Counted from the stretch's first letter, positions 10,063-20,072 are shown. The stretch is 64,000 nt of DNA from an uncultured bacterium (GCA_938092135.1 CALLJL010000001.1:88506-152505); one strand, 5' to 3'. Numbers and translations are program-made. Notes: generated by a model from the letters alone, not told the origin.

Positions 10063-10281
10063 CTACCACCTTGGCGTCCCAGAGAATCTTGCCTTAAACC
10101 ATTCTAGATCTGAAAGGATCGTCTTAGCCGCCTCCGGATCCTCTTCGGCCTCAGCGAGCTCAGTTAGCCACTCGTTCACCTGGCGTCCCCCCTCCATGAG
10201 GGCAACCCTGTCTAAAGTGGCTTTGCGAACATATTCGCTAAGAGAAGTTTTATAGCCATATTTGGTAACCAGAAGATTCAT
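10063..10281 (-). CDS. Hypothetical small protein, translationally coupled to HdrA-N-like gene
   Basis: ATG at 10281 overlaps the upstream TGA (ATGA); MNLLVTKYGYKTSLSEYVRKATLDRVALMEGG. Confidence 0.55.
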   Translation of the reverse strand: MNLLVTKYGYKTSLSEYVRKATLDRVALMEGGRQVNEWLTELAEAEEDPEAAKTILSDLEWFKARFSGTPRW

Positions 10282-10664
10282 GGGTTCACCTCCTCCATGT
10301 TCTTTACCTTCTCCACCGTCTCGGCGAGGAGCTTTTTGGCCTCTTCGGTAGTCAAATTCTTTATATTTATGGGGAACCACTGTTTTTCGAGATCGAGACC
10401 TGATCCCTCTAGGGCCCTTTTGAAAAGCTTCCTCTGCGCTTCAGGAGCGCAGGCGAAGGTTATGTATTTCCCATTAGGGTCCTTCAGCAAATCGCGCAAA
10501 AAGGCGTAGCCATCTTCAGGGCCACAGAGCATGGCATGGACTACCCCATATTCGATGTCTAACTCCAGTCGGGCATAGTTGGCTAGCTCCCAGATGTCGA
10601 TGTTCCTCATAGTCGGACAAGATCCGGTGCAGAAACAGAAAATCACTTTAGGCTTGTTAGCCAT
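10278..10664 (-). CDS. HdrA N-terminal domain-like protein (stand-alone)
   Basis: 128-aa ORF resembling the HdrA N-terminal domain: FCFCTGSC..., ANYARLELDIEYGVVHAMLCGPEDG, ITFACAPEAQRKLFKRALEGSGLD. Confidence 0.6.
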   Translation of the reverse strand: MANKPKVIFCFCTGSCPTMRNIDIWELANYARLELDIEYGVVHAMLCGPEDGYAFLRDLLKDPNGKYITFACAPEAQRKLFKRALEGSGLDLEKQWFPINIKNLTTEEAKKLLAETVEKVKNMEEVNP

Positions 10665-10787
10665 TTTTCGCCTCCTTTGTTAAGCCCATATTTTAAGCTC
10701 ATCCCTTATTTAGCTAAATGAGCCTTAGCATAAAAAAACATAGGAGTGTCTCTCTATTCTTAGCTTCTCATCCCTCCTTTCCTCGGC

Positions 10788-11390
10788 CTATTTAGCGTAG
10801 CCCGAGCATGGTATACAATAGGGTTTGCCTTCAACAAGCCTCGCCTTATCCTCAGCCACAATCTCTCCACACTTTGAGCAACTGAGGTTCCGGAAGAGGA
10901 GCGGCTCCTCTTCAAGGTGATATTCCTCCAGGTGCTCCACTTTAAAGAGCTCCTCGTCCTTCTTGGCCAGCATGGTTTCGATGATGGCGTCCGCCGTTTC
11001 CCTTGGGATCTGAGAGAAGGGCACGCCCTTCGCCCTCAGCTGGGAGAGTTGGGAGGATTTTATCTCCATCATTATCTCTGGCCTCAGGGAGACCCTGACC
11101 GCTTGTTTCTTTTTTTTAGAGACCAAAGTAAGGGCAAATTTACCATACTGCAGCCTTTTGATATTTCCCTTGCCAAAGGTGCAGCCGGTGGCTACTTGAA
11201 CCCCATCGGCTAGGCAACCGCCTGCTTGGTTATCGCTTAGCTCCAATAAAGCTACGGGGTCCCGATCCGGAGCTCTCCCCACGGATAGCTCTTTGAGAGC
11301 AAGATTTCCCATCCTCACTCCCAGGGGCATCAGCACGCATCTATGCCCGTGGAACAAAAAAGCCAGTTCCAAAGTCTTCTCAAGCTCCAA
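10788..11390 (-). CDS. FmdE/FwdE family (formylmethanofuran dehydrogenase subunit E-like) protein with zinc ribbon
   Basis: FHGHRCVLMPLGVRMGNLAL, VATGCTFGKGNIKRLQYGKFAL, C-terminal CSKCGEIV...CIPC. Confidence 0.85.
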   Translation of the reverse strand: MELEKTLELAFLFHGHRCVLMPLGVRMGNLALKELSVGRAPDRDPVALLELSDNQAGGCLADGVQVATGCTFGKGNIKRLQYGKFALTLVSKKKKQAVRVSLRPEIMMEIKSSQLSQLRAKGVPFSQIPRETADAIIETMLAKKDEELFKVEHLEEYHLEEEPLLFRNLSCSKCGEIVAEDKARLVEGKPYCIPCSGYAK

Positions 11391-11830
11391 TGTTCTGACC
11401 CCCTTATTTTGATTTTTCTACGGGTCTCAAGGTTTAATAGTATCGCTTCTCATGTCCCTTTGCGGACAGATCTGGTCAAGTTGATAGGAATTTACTTTCT
11501 GATTATAAACGATTAATTTATAATTTTGCGTTTATTTACCCCCTAATTAACTAAAATATTTTAAATTATTGATTAGGCCAATGTCAACAAAATATAATCG
11601 TTTAGGGAATTAGCGACAATTAGGTTGTTGGTTTAAGCGTGGCTGATAATATTTAGCCGGCGTAAGAGAATTTAGGAAGCTCGCAACATCTTGAGCGCAA
11701 AAGTGAAGACAGCCGCCCTTCGGCTTAAGGCGAAACTTCAAGGATGCACTTGAATCAGGTCTTCCAAGAGCTTCGACCGAATAATTTCTAGTCATCTTGA
11801 AAGCATAACATGTCTTCCTCGTCTCCTTAC

Positions 11831-12214
11831 TTAATGACATCTGCGGCTTTGATGACAGCCTTCAGTCAGCTCCTTTAACCCTTTTTCTCGGTAAGCAGTC
11901 AGAGCTTTTTGCACCGTATCCCCTTCAGCTTTGAGCACAGTAACCCCAGCTTCAGCCATAGAGAACAGCCCCCGCGGGCCCATCCCGTAAACAATCAGAA
12001 TATCGGGCTTTTCGCTGAGAATGTTATCATGGGCATGGCCACGGCCCCCAAAATGCTCATCAAAATTGGCTATGGTTTTAAGTGAAATCACCTGGCCATC
12101 TTCTTCCATTTCAATCACCGCAAAATAAGGTGCCCTTCCGAAATGATCAGCCAGTTTCGAATCCAGGCCACGCCGGTCCTCAACGGGAATAATTATTTTT
12201 TTCGCCATAGGCAA
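11831..12214 (-). CDS. Dinitrogenase iron-molybdenum cofactor (NifX/NifB-like) family protein
   Basis: IIIPVEDRRGLDSKLADHFGRAPYFAVIEME; DILIVYGMGPRGLFSMAEAGVTVLKAEGDTVQKALTAY. Confidence 0.85.
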   Translation of the reverse strand: MPMAKKIIIPVEDRRGLDSKLADHFGRAPYFAVIEMEEDGQVISLKTIANFDEHFGGRGHAHDNILSEKPDILIVYGMGPRGLFSMAEAGVTVLKAEGDTVQKALTAYREKGLKELTEGCHQSRRCH

Positions 12215-12236
12215 CCTCCTCTTTTATTATAATATG

Positions 12237-12256
12237 TTATGAGCATATGCTCATAA
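12237..12256. promoter_or_regulatory. 20-bp perfect palindrome TTATGAGCATATGCTCATAA, putative operator
   Basis: Exact inverted repeat 23 bp upstream of the NifX-like gene; near-identical site upstream of DUF134 gene. Confidence 0.75.
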
Positions 12257-12731
12257 TGTCAATAGGTCCAAGTAATTTTCGATTTCATAAAAAGGACCTC
12301 AGACAAAGATTCCAGGTGACTAAAGATCAGTTTTACCGAATTTTGTTTTCTTAGAATCTTGGGGGTTAGACCTGGGACCTAAAGAAATGAATGACAGAAG
12401 AAAAAATGGCCAATATCCTTGAGGGAATCAAAGGGCTGAACTCGATAGCCCAAATCTATCGTAATGGAAAATTTCTCTCGCAGAATTAACTCGCCTCCTT
12501 ACATCTTAAATTGGATTTTCTAATCGCATACTTATCTAATTCTATTTTATCTAAACAGGCTGAGCGAATTATAAAAAAATAAATTTAGGAACTTAAGTGG
12601 GCTCTTTTTTATAGACAATATTCTTTTTTTAAAATGCCGGAAAAAGTAAGGCAATTCTTAAAAAATAAGAAATATTAATCATGCCGATAGTTTTCGAAAA
12701 AATTAGGTAATAGAGTAGATGTCACCATTTT

Positions 12732-15700
12732 TCAGAAGAGGGGACCAAGGGTGAAGAAAAACACAGTGCGGGGCTCGCCGGCTCTGGGACGCAGATTAAA
12801 CCCTAAGTCGAAGCGAAGGAGCCCCAAAGGAGACCACAATCTCAGGCCGACTCCTGCGCTGTGGCGTAAATGGCTTAATTTTAAATTCTTCACTTCAGGA
12901 AAAACGTTACCGCTGTCATAAAAAATAACGCCATCCACTCCTGGTAGAATAGCCAGCCTCAACTCCTGGTTAGAAATAAAAACAGCCTCGCCGCCCTCAG
13001 GTTGTTTGAGATAAGGATCGTAGGGGCCAACCATATCTTGCTTAAAGCCCCGAATTGAGTAGCCACCACCGGCATAAAAACGCCGGGCTGGCACCATTAC
13101 CTGGTCGAAAGCTGTAGCCAGCCCAAGCCTAAAATTAGAAGCAAATACCAGCCTCGAGCTTAAAGGTTGATAAAAAGAGGCCTGACCGAACCAGCTAAAA
13201 TAGGTCAGCTCTGATTTTAGCTGCTTCGGTGAATAAGTCAGACTGGACGAAAAGAAGCTTCCACGATGGGGGTCGAAGGGGTCATCCCTTAAATCTCGTA
13301 TTGCCTGAAGCGAAAGTTCAGTCAAGCTCAAAGAAATATCAAAGAGAAAAGGCCCTTCCGTCTCTGCCTCGTAAGTATGGATGCTGCTTCGGCGAGCAAC
13401 TAGGGAAAGAAGAATTTTTCCGGGCAGTTTAAACTGTTGCCGCCAGCTTGCTCCCATCTCATCCGTCGTAAACCCAGCCTCTTTTTTTCTTGTTGCATAA
13501 AAAGAAAGCAAGGAGTCAACCTTCAAGCCAAGGAAATTACGGTCGTGAAAAGAGAAACGCCAGTCTTTTAGCCTCTCATTATAGATAAAATTTGTCAAAC
13601 CCTGTCGTCCTAAGCCGAAAAGGTGACGAAAATCAAGTCCAGCCGTAACTTCCGTTTTGGCCTCAGAATCGTAGCGTAACCCGTAACGGAAATTAATCGC
13701 CGGCTCTCGTCTCAGCTCGACGCGCACCTTTTCTAGACCTGGCTCCGTCGTCGGCTCAGTCCTCACCTGAACTAAATTAAAATCGCCAATGTCATAAAGG
13801 GCCTTTTGTCCTTCGGAGATGCGCTCAAAAGTGAGCCTTTCTCCTGGTTTAAGCCCAAAGATTTGGCTTAGCTGACGTCTCTGTTCCTCCTTGGGAGCGT
13901 CAAATTCTACCTCGGCCACGCGATGAATAACTCCTTCTTCAATTGTAAAAATAACTTTTGCTTCCTCGCCGGATTGACTAAATTCAACCCGGCTGGTCAC
14001 CGAAACATCCTGATAGCCATGGCGGCGGTAGAAAGATAAAAGCCTGTTGCGATCAGAAAGAAGAAGTGTCGGGTTAAAAGGCTCGCCTGCTTTCGTTCGT
14101 ACAAGCGACTTGAGCTCGGTAGCCGAGACCGCTTGATTACCCTCAAATTTTACTTCTTCTACAAAACTCTGAGGTCCTTCCTCGACTTCGAGGACGCAAG
14201 TTAATAAACCCATTTCTTTATCTTCTTCTATAGAAACTGCTGCCTTTGCCTCAAGGAACCCCTGTTGTTCATACCAATTGCGAATGGCCTCCATAATCAG
14301 ACGCGGATCAGTAATTAGAAGCCAGAAGCCCTTTGCCTCCTCTCGTCGCCAGGATTTGATCTGTTGCTGAAGCCTTCGAGCTCTTTCCGGGCTTGCGCCC
14401 ACAACTCTTACTTCTTTTATCTGATAACGGTGACCCCTATTCACAATTATAAAATTGGCAATTCTTTTTTCCTCAACTTTTAGCACTGATTTTACGTTAG
14501 CCTGATAGTAACCTTGACCGACAAGATTTTTGGCAACGAGGGCAGAAGCCCCCTTGGCCGCTCGCTCGGGACTTGTCTCCCGGGACCAAAGAGTCTCCAC
14601 CCGGTGCCTCAGCCTTCGGGAAGGAGAATAACCGCAGTATTCAATTTCTATTCTCGGCCCAGCGTTAATCTCAAGGATGATATCGACTTTTCCTTCTGCC
14701 TCGCTGATAATTTGGGGATTAATTTTCGCCTGGAAAAATTGATGCCGGTGATAGAAGGATTCAAGCAGCTTCATTTGCTGGTCGAGAAGACGATGGCTAA
14801 AGGTCTTTCCCGGCTGGAGCGAACGAATTTTTCCCTGGATCAGCTCGCTGGTAAAAAATGGGTCGCCTTTTATTTTTAATGAAGAAATAATTTTGGGAGA
14901 AAAACTTTCGGCGGAAACGCCAGCCGGAGAAACTTTACTCCCCTCCCCCTTTCGTTTTTCGCCTCCAAGAGAAAGACTATGGCGCAAACCCGTACCATAG
15001 CTTCCGTCATCCCGGCGAAAGAGGTTGAGAAGCATCCCGCGGGATAGCCGGTAATCCAAGTTCCAGCTCTGTCGTTGGGAATTGGTGATGTCAACGGAGG
15101 TTACGAGACGGGCAGCTGGTGTTATTTGCTTAACGAGAGTAAGCCGGGCACCAGGGTCAGTTTCGCCAGCAATTCCGAGGGGTTCAATCCTCATTTCCTC
15201 GACGCCAATTATTCTTCGAATCTCGGCACCAAATCTGGAGGCGACTGGCGTGGCCAAAGCAAGGAGTATCTGTTCCCGCAAACCGCTTAATCCTTCTCGT
15301 CTAATCTCTTCAAGGCTTTTCCCCGTTAGCAGTAGAAAAGCAAGTTCTTCTTGGGAGCGAGGGGGTGTTGATTGAAAGCTGAGACGAAGGTTGGAAATCG
15401 GACCATTCAAAAGTAATTTTACTTCAACCTGATCATAACGATGGATAAAATCTGTCTGGGCAATGATCTCGAGCTTCGGGTCAGGAGGAAAGCTTCCGGT
15501 AAAATCAATCTGCATCTTTTCCAGTTGATAGCGTCTTTCGGCCCAAGTAAATTCGCCTGCTGCGGCGTTAACAAGCCTGCCGAGGATTATCGGTTGGGCT
15601 AAATTTCCAGAAATAGTTAGACCGCCCTCAATGGAGGTGCGAAGAAAGGAATTGGTAACTAAAGCAGGTTCAAAAAGATTAATTTTTAAATTAAGGTAAA

Positions 15701-18700
15701 TGTTTTCAAGAAATTGAGGCTCCGGGGTTGGTGAAGGACGGCGAAAGGAAGCTCGTCGCCGCAACCATGGACCTAATGAGTTGATATCGGCTAAAATCGT
15801 CATCCCTTTTGCCGTTATATCACCTGCAAGAAAGAGCCTCCCCCGGTCCGAATTGAGGTCGAGATAAGCATCGAGGGCTGTGGCCATAGTATCTTTAATC
15901 TCTATTGGAAGGTCTTTTATGATTAAATTGATTCCAGTCGATTTTATTTGGCCATCTTGACCAACTTCTAAAAAGCCGCTGATTTCCCAGGGTGCACCGT
16001 TGATCAACCCGCGACAGGAATTGATTTCAAGCTTGTTTCCTGCCAAAAAGAAATATCCCGATCCCTCGCTTAATCGAAGGGGTAAGTCAGTCTTTTCAGC
16101 CGCAAGCTGCCGAAATTCAATTGTCGCCTTAGGCTCAATTTTGGCCAAGGAGCCAGCAAGGCTCAGGCTGATTGTCACGTTTCCCCTGAGGGTAACATCC
16201 TTAAGCCAAGGAGAGAGAGCTTCTAAATCTCCAAAGGCCTGCAATGAGACGTCAAGCTCAGACTGAGCTTGAGGCTGAGAAAAGGGATGCCTTAACTTGG
16301 CCTTGACTTTGAGGCTACCAGATTTGCCGCTAATCTCGACTTTTTTTAAAGTAATAAGGTCTGGTTCAACATTAAATATGATTGGTTCTTTATTGGCCAG
16401 GATTATATGGTCTAAGCTGAGCCTTAAAGTTTCGACTTTTAATTCTGCCTTAAGGCTGGGGCGCCATTGCTTAGGCTCAGGGATAAAACTCACATTAATC
16501 TCGCCGCTCAATTCACCTGATGTTTTGCCCGCAAACTTCTCTTTTAGGGAAGCTGGGATCTTATTGATTTGAACTGGGATAAAATCCCAAGGGTTGAGTT
16601 GGCTGAAAGCAAGGTTGATTTGGGCCTCCCTTGTCCTGCCGTTCGCTCTTAACCCGCTTAGAGGAATTAGGCCACGAGCAACAATCTGGCCGTTTCCCAG
16701 GTTTAAACTCAAGTTGTCGATGGTCAGCATGATTTGGTTAAGTTTTGCCCGCAAATTAATATGCTTAAAAATCAGTTCTTGTCCTGGATAAATGGGCCAA
16801 GCAAGCTGGCCATCGGAAATGATTAGTTCTAAATTAGGTTCTATTTCTGCAAAATGGCTAATATTTCCGCTTACTTGGCCTTGGAAAAGAATCTCACCCC
16901 TTGCGGTTACTTTTTTCAAAGAGTTATCAGAGGGTCTAACCTGGCTAAAAAATTCAACCAAAAGGAGAAAAGGCAAGCGGGCTTCTATCTTAAGTTCTGC
17001 CTTCCTGGATTTAAAACCGAGACCGCCAACGAGGCGAAAGTTTAAATCACGACTTTTCCAGTCAAAACCTCGGATAAGCAGTAAATCATCCTGCAATAGG
17101 AGCTCGAGCGGCTCAGCCGTGGTTATCTCGAAGGAACCAATTCTAAAGCCGGCCGGCCCTGTACCGTTCCCCCCAAAATCAGCTTTTAAATTAAAAAAAG
17201 TCAGACTTCCCATTTTTACAGTAAGGCGTCCAGAAATTCGAACTGCCGGGACCGTTATTAAAGGAAGATAGGGGCGCGCTTGCCCTGAACTTATCAAAGC
17301 TGAAGAGTAAGAGGAACCCGGAAGATATAACGGGGGAGGCAAGAGGGGAGAGAAATTAAAAAATTTGAGGTAATTAATTAGATTATTAGTAAGGTTAGCT
17401 CTATCGCCGCTTCCAAGACCAGGATTATTGTTTTCAGAAAAATAAATGGCGAGGTTTTCTGAAGCGGAATCAATTTTCGAGGCGAAAGAAAATAGGGGAA
17501 AGAAAAAAGAAGGAAGAAAGGTGCAGCCAGGAGCAAAGTAAAAAAGGGAAGGAAAAGAAAAAAAACAAGATGAAGTAGGAGAAAAAGAATAGGAGAAAAT
17601 GGGGACAGAAAAAAAGGGGAAAGAGGTAGACGGTACCAGAGACGGAGCGATTCCTCTCCGCCAAAATTTTATTTCCTTTCCCTCAATTCGATAGGTTAAT
17701 TCATAGTTATCGAGGCTGCCCATAGCCTCAAGTCGAAAGCCAACCTGGCCAATAACAGCAGGAGTAGAAGAAGGAATCAATTCAACCCAGTCGCCGAGCT
17801 CGAGCGAATCAGCCTCGATAGTTATCTTAAAAATTTTACGCTTCCAGTCAAAATTTAGGCTGGCGGATAGAGGTCTTTGACCATCACTTTTTTGAAGTTG
17901 AAGATTCGTTATCTGGACCTTTTCTATGTCCCCTTGGCCTTCGGCTTTAAGCGCGACTACTTCCATTTTTCCGGCCCGGAGCTCCTTTGCCTGGACCCAG
18001 AAATGAGCTGGGCTTTGGTTGACCGGACCAGCGAGCGTTGCTTCCAATTTAATACATCCTCCAAGGGGCAAAAGCCCTTTTTCTCGGAGGAAAGATTGAA
18101 ATTGGGCTGGCAGGATTGATTCCCAATTTTTTATTTCAGCAATGGCGAGCTTCAATTTAAGATTCGATTGAAGACCGAAATCGTGGCTTAAGGGATCTAA
18201 TGTAAAGGAACCGTCAAGATTGACCTCAAATTCAGGCGAAGAAAAGGCAAAATGGGCAAAATTAATTTTCCTTTTTTTAAGGTCAATTTTCGCTTCCAGA
18301 TGGCCATCTGTCCAGAAAGGACCTTGGAGGGCTGAGCCCTCCAGGCTAATTTTCCCTTGAAGTTCCGGCCAGGAAGAACGCTTTCGTTGGCGGTGAAACT
18401 CATTATTGGCGAGATATCCTTTGGTCTCGCTATTCTGTTCATTATTGCCTTTAGGCCAGAGCCCCTTTATATGGCCATCAAGGCGAAGCTTGCCAGCCAC
18501 AGGTTTTCTTTCCATCTGCACCTTTGGCTTTTCGATTTCCTCCAATACTTTAAACGGAAGGAGCATCCTCTTTCTTAATTCGCTCAGGCTTCGGCCAAGG
18601 TTTTCAGTTGTCAGGGTAAATGTCGTGATTAATTCCTGTTTAGGTTTAAACTGGCCAGAGGCAGAAAGACTGATTCCAGCCCAGACTAATGAGAATTGGG

Positions 18701-20072
18701 CTAAGTTAAGCTCTTTGTTTTTATAATTTCCCCTAATTTGACCAGTTAAAAGTTCAATTTGTCCTTTAGAAAAGCTTAATTTTTTATTAGGTTCAGATAA
18801 CTTAAATCTAAAATTAGCTTCGAGCTGGCTAAAATCGGCTTTTCCTGAGACCAAAGGCACCAGTAACTCGATTTGGCCGCAAAGGGGCGCAGCCTCAAGA
18901 TTGGCCAGAGCAAAGTTTGTAGCGTTTATTCGGCCTTGACCAACCCAGCCTTTTTCTGCTTCTTTAAGGCTGAAGGTGAAGTTTATTTTGCCTTCGACTG
19001 AAAATTGCCTGTAAAAGGGATGAGAGAAACTTCCATTTTTTGATTCACTGGCAATGTCTTTGGTTGAATTGGGAAGTTTATAAACCATGCCTGGAGCAGA
19101 CACTAAGGGCGAATTAATGCCTGATGTAAGCTCAAAAGAGGCAACCGAGGGAGGGGTTTTAATTGCTATCTTTTCTTTATTCCAGAAAAAAGGCATTTTT
19201 TCAGCCTGCATTTCTCCCTCGATGATAGCCTGAAAGAGAGAGATTTGAGGTTTAAGCTTTACCCTGGCCTCGGCTTTCAGATTTAGGGCCTCACTCTCGA
19301 CAATAGCCTCAGTCAAAATCACTTCTTTTTCATCAAAACGGAAGAGGAAGCGGGTTGAAGCCACGATAAAGCGAGATTGGCCAGCAAGTTCAACTCTTCC
19401 TTGCCCCGTTGTGATCCATCCGTCATGCTCCATCTTTTTTTCATCAAACTTAAGTCCGACTTCGATGTTATCCAGAAAAATGGATTGAAGCCAAGCAGTC
19501 CTCGAAAAAGATTCTGAAAGGGAAAATCTTCCGGGTTCAATCAGAAGATGGTCAATCCGGAAGGACCAGGGTTTGAATTTCCGGGAAATCTTTTCTTTTA
19601 TTTTGATTGATTCGGGCTTATTTCTTCTTTCTCCCAAAAAATCAAGCCTTCGCCAAGCGAGAGTGGGTTCAATTATTTTAACTTTCTGGAGATGAATTCG
19701 GCGACGCAGTAGCGGCCAGAGGGAAAAATTGATATCCAATTCTTTGGTCGAAAAAAGAGGCTTAGCGGAAGATATAAGGTACTCTTGGTAGCCGCTTTTA
19801 GGAAAAGTTGAAAGGGCAAAAACTCTTATATTCTTTGCTTTTATTTTAAATTGCCATGGATTAAGGCGAAGGAAGTCTGCTTTAATGGTCAATCCGAATT
19901 GCAAGTTGAGACGCTGGTTGAGATGAGAGAGAAGCAAGGCCGAAAAGTGACCACTCTGCAAGTAGATAAGGGCTGCGGCCAGGAAAAAAAGAAGAACAGC
20001 GAGAATGATTCCCCCTTTAAGCCATCGCCGTCGCCACGTCATGGTATTGATCTTAGTTGTTACTTCGTCCAA
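12732..20072 (-). CDS. TamB-TamA fusion: N-terminal TM anchor, TamB/DUF490 repeat domain, POTRA repeats and Omp85 beta-barrel
   Basis: Uninterrupted 2446-aa ORF; N-terminal TM (GGIILAVLLFFLAAALIYL), TamB C-terminal pattern (LAFLLLTGKSLEEIRREGLSGLREQILLALATPVASRFG), POTRA-like repeats, Omp85 FYAGGGYSIRGF motif and terminal LGPLF. Confidence 0.85.
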   Translation of the reverse strand: MDEVTTKINTMTWRRRWLKGGIILAVLLFFLAAALIYLQSGHFSALLLSHLNQRLNLQFGLTIKADFLRLNPWQFKIKAKNIRVFALSTFPKSGYQEYLISSAKPLFSTKELDINFSLWPLLRRRIHLQKVKIIEPTLAWRRLDFLGERRNKPESIKIKEKISRKFKPWSFRIDHLLIEPGRFSLSESFSRTAWLQSIFLDNIEVGLKFDEKKMEHDGWITTGQGRVELAGQSRFIVASTRFLFRFDEKEVILTEAIVESEALNLKAEARVKLKPQISLFQAIIEGEMQAEKMPFFWNKEKIAIKTPPSVASFELTSGINSPLVSAPGMVYKLPNSTKDIASESKNGSFSHPFYRQFSVEGKINFTFSLKEAEKGWVGQGRINATNFALANLEAAPLCGQIELLVPLVSGKADFSQLEANFRFKLSEPNKKLSFSKGQIELLTGQIRGNYKNKELNLAQFSLVWAGISLSASGQFKPKQELITTFTLTTENLGRSLSELRKRMLLPFKVLEEIEKPKVQMERKPVAGKLRLDGHIKGLWPKGNNEQNSETKGYLANNEFHRQRKRSSWPELQGKISLEGSALQGPFWTDGHLEAKIDLKKRKINFAHFAFSSPEFEVNLDGSFTLDPLSHDFGLQSNLKLKLAIAEIKNWESILPAQFQSFLREKGLLPLGGCIKLEATLAGPVNQSPAHFWVQAKELRAGKMEVVALKAEGQGDIEKVQITNLQLQKSDGQRPLSASLNFDWKRKIFKITIEADSLELGDWVELIPSSTPAVIGQVGFRLEAMGSLDNYELTYRIEGKEIKFWRRGIAPSLVPSTSFPFFSVPIFSYSFSPTSSCFFSFPSLFYFAPGCTFLPSFFFPLFSFASKIDSASENLAIYFSENNNPGLGSGDRANLTNNLINYLKFFNFSPLLPPPLYLPGSSYSSALISSGQARPYLPLITVPAVRISGRLTVKMGSLTFFNLKADFGGNGTGPAGFRIGSFEITTAEPLELLLQDDLLLIRGFDWKSRDLNFRLVGGLGFKSRKAELKIEARLPFLLLVEFFSQVRPSDNSLKKVTARGEILFQGQVSGNISHFAEIEPNLELIISDGQLAWPIYPGQELIFKHINLRAKLNQIMLTIDNLSLNLGNGQIVARGLIPLSGLRANGRTREAQINLAFSQLNPWDFIPVQINKIPASLKEKFAGKTSGELSGEINVSFIPEPKQWRPSLKAELKVETLRLSLDHIILANKEPIIFNVEPDLITLKKVEISGKSGSLKVKAKLRHPFSQPQAQSELDVSLQAFGDLEALSPWLKDVTLRGNVTISLSLAGSLAKIEPKATIEFRQLAAEKTDLPLRLSEGSGYFFLAGNKLEINSCRGLINGAPWEISGFLEVGQDGQIKSTGINLIIKDLPIEIKDTMATALDAYLDLNSDRGRLFLAGDITAKGMTILADINSLGPWLRRRASFRRPSPTPEPQFLENIYLNLKINLFEPALVTNSFLRTSIEGGLTISGNLAQPIILGRLVNAAAGEFTWAERRYQLEKMQIDFTGSFPPDPKLEIIAQTDFIHRYDQVEVKLLLNGPISNLRLSFQSTPPRSQEELAFLLLTGKSLEEIRREGLSGLREQILLALATPVASRFGAEIRRIIGVEEMRIEPLGIAGETDPGARLTLVKQITPAARLVTSVDITNSQRQSWNLDYRLSRGMLLNLFRRDDGSYGTGLRHSLSLGGEKRKGEGSKVSPAGVSAESFSPKIISSLKIKGDPFFTSELIQGKIRSLQPGKTFSHRLLDQQMKLLESFYHRHQFFQAKINPQIISEAEGKVDIILEINAGPRIEIEYCGYSPSRRLRHRVETLWSRETSPERAAKGASALVAKNLVGQGYYQANVKSVLKVEEKRIANFIIVNRGHRYQIKEVRVVGASPERARRLQQQIKSWRREEAKGFWLLITDPRLIMEAIRNWYEQQGFLEAKAAVSIEEDKEMGLLTCVLEVEEGPQSFVEEVKFEGNQAVSATELKSLVRTKAGEPFNPTLLLSDRNRLLSFYRRHGYQDVSVTSRVEFSQSGEEAKVIFTIEEGVIHRVAEVEFDAPKEEQRRQLSQIFGLKPGERLTFERISEGQKALYDIGDFNLVQVRTEPTTEPGLEKVRVELRREPAINFRYGLRYDSEAKTEVTAGLDFRHLFGLGRQGLTNFIYNERLKDWRFSFHDRNFLGLKVDSLLSFYATRKKEAGFTTDEMGASWRQQFKLPGKILLSLVARRSSIHTYEAETEGPFLFDISLSLTELSLQAIRDLRDDPFDPHRGSFFSSSLTYSPKQLKSELTYFSWFGQASFYQPLSSRLVFASNFRLGLATAFDQVMVPARRFYAGGGYSIRGFKQDMVGPYDPYLKQPEGGEAVFISNQELRLAILPGVDGVIFYDSGNVFPEVKNLKLSHLRHSAGVGLRLWSPLGLLRFDLGFNLRPRAGEPRTVFFFTLGPLF
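17470..17645 (+). repeat. Polypurine/polypyrimidine-biased low-complexity tract within the fusion ORF
   Basis: Long A/G-dominated run on + strand encoding FFS/FPSLFYF-rich segment on minus strand. Confidence 0.75.

Noticed and set aside
11610-11840. Minus-strand 76-aa ORF downstream of the NifX-like gene
   Set aside because: No recognizable domain; kept uncalled because coding status cannot be supported.
11831-12214. Nitrogen fixation locus
   Set aside because: NifX/NifB-like small proteins are common outside nif clusters; no nifHDK seen here.
13229-19540. Many ORFs of 60-160 aa overlapping the 2446-aa ORF
   Set aside because: Shadow ORFs of a long real coding sequence; no recognizable domains.
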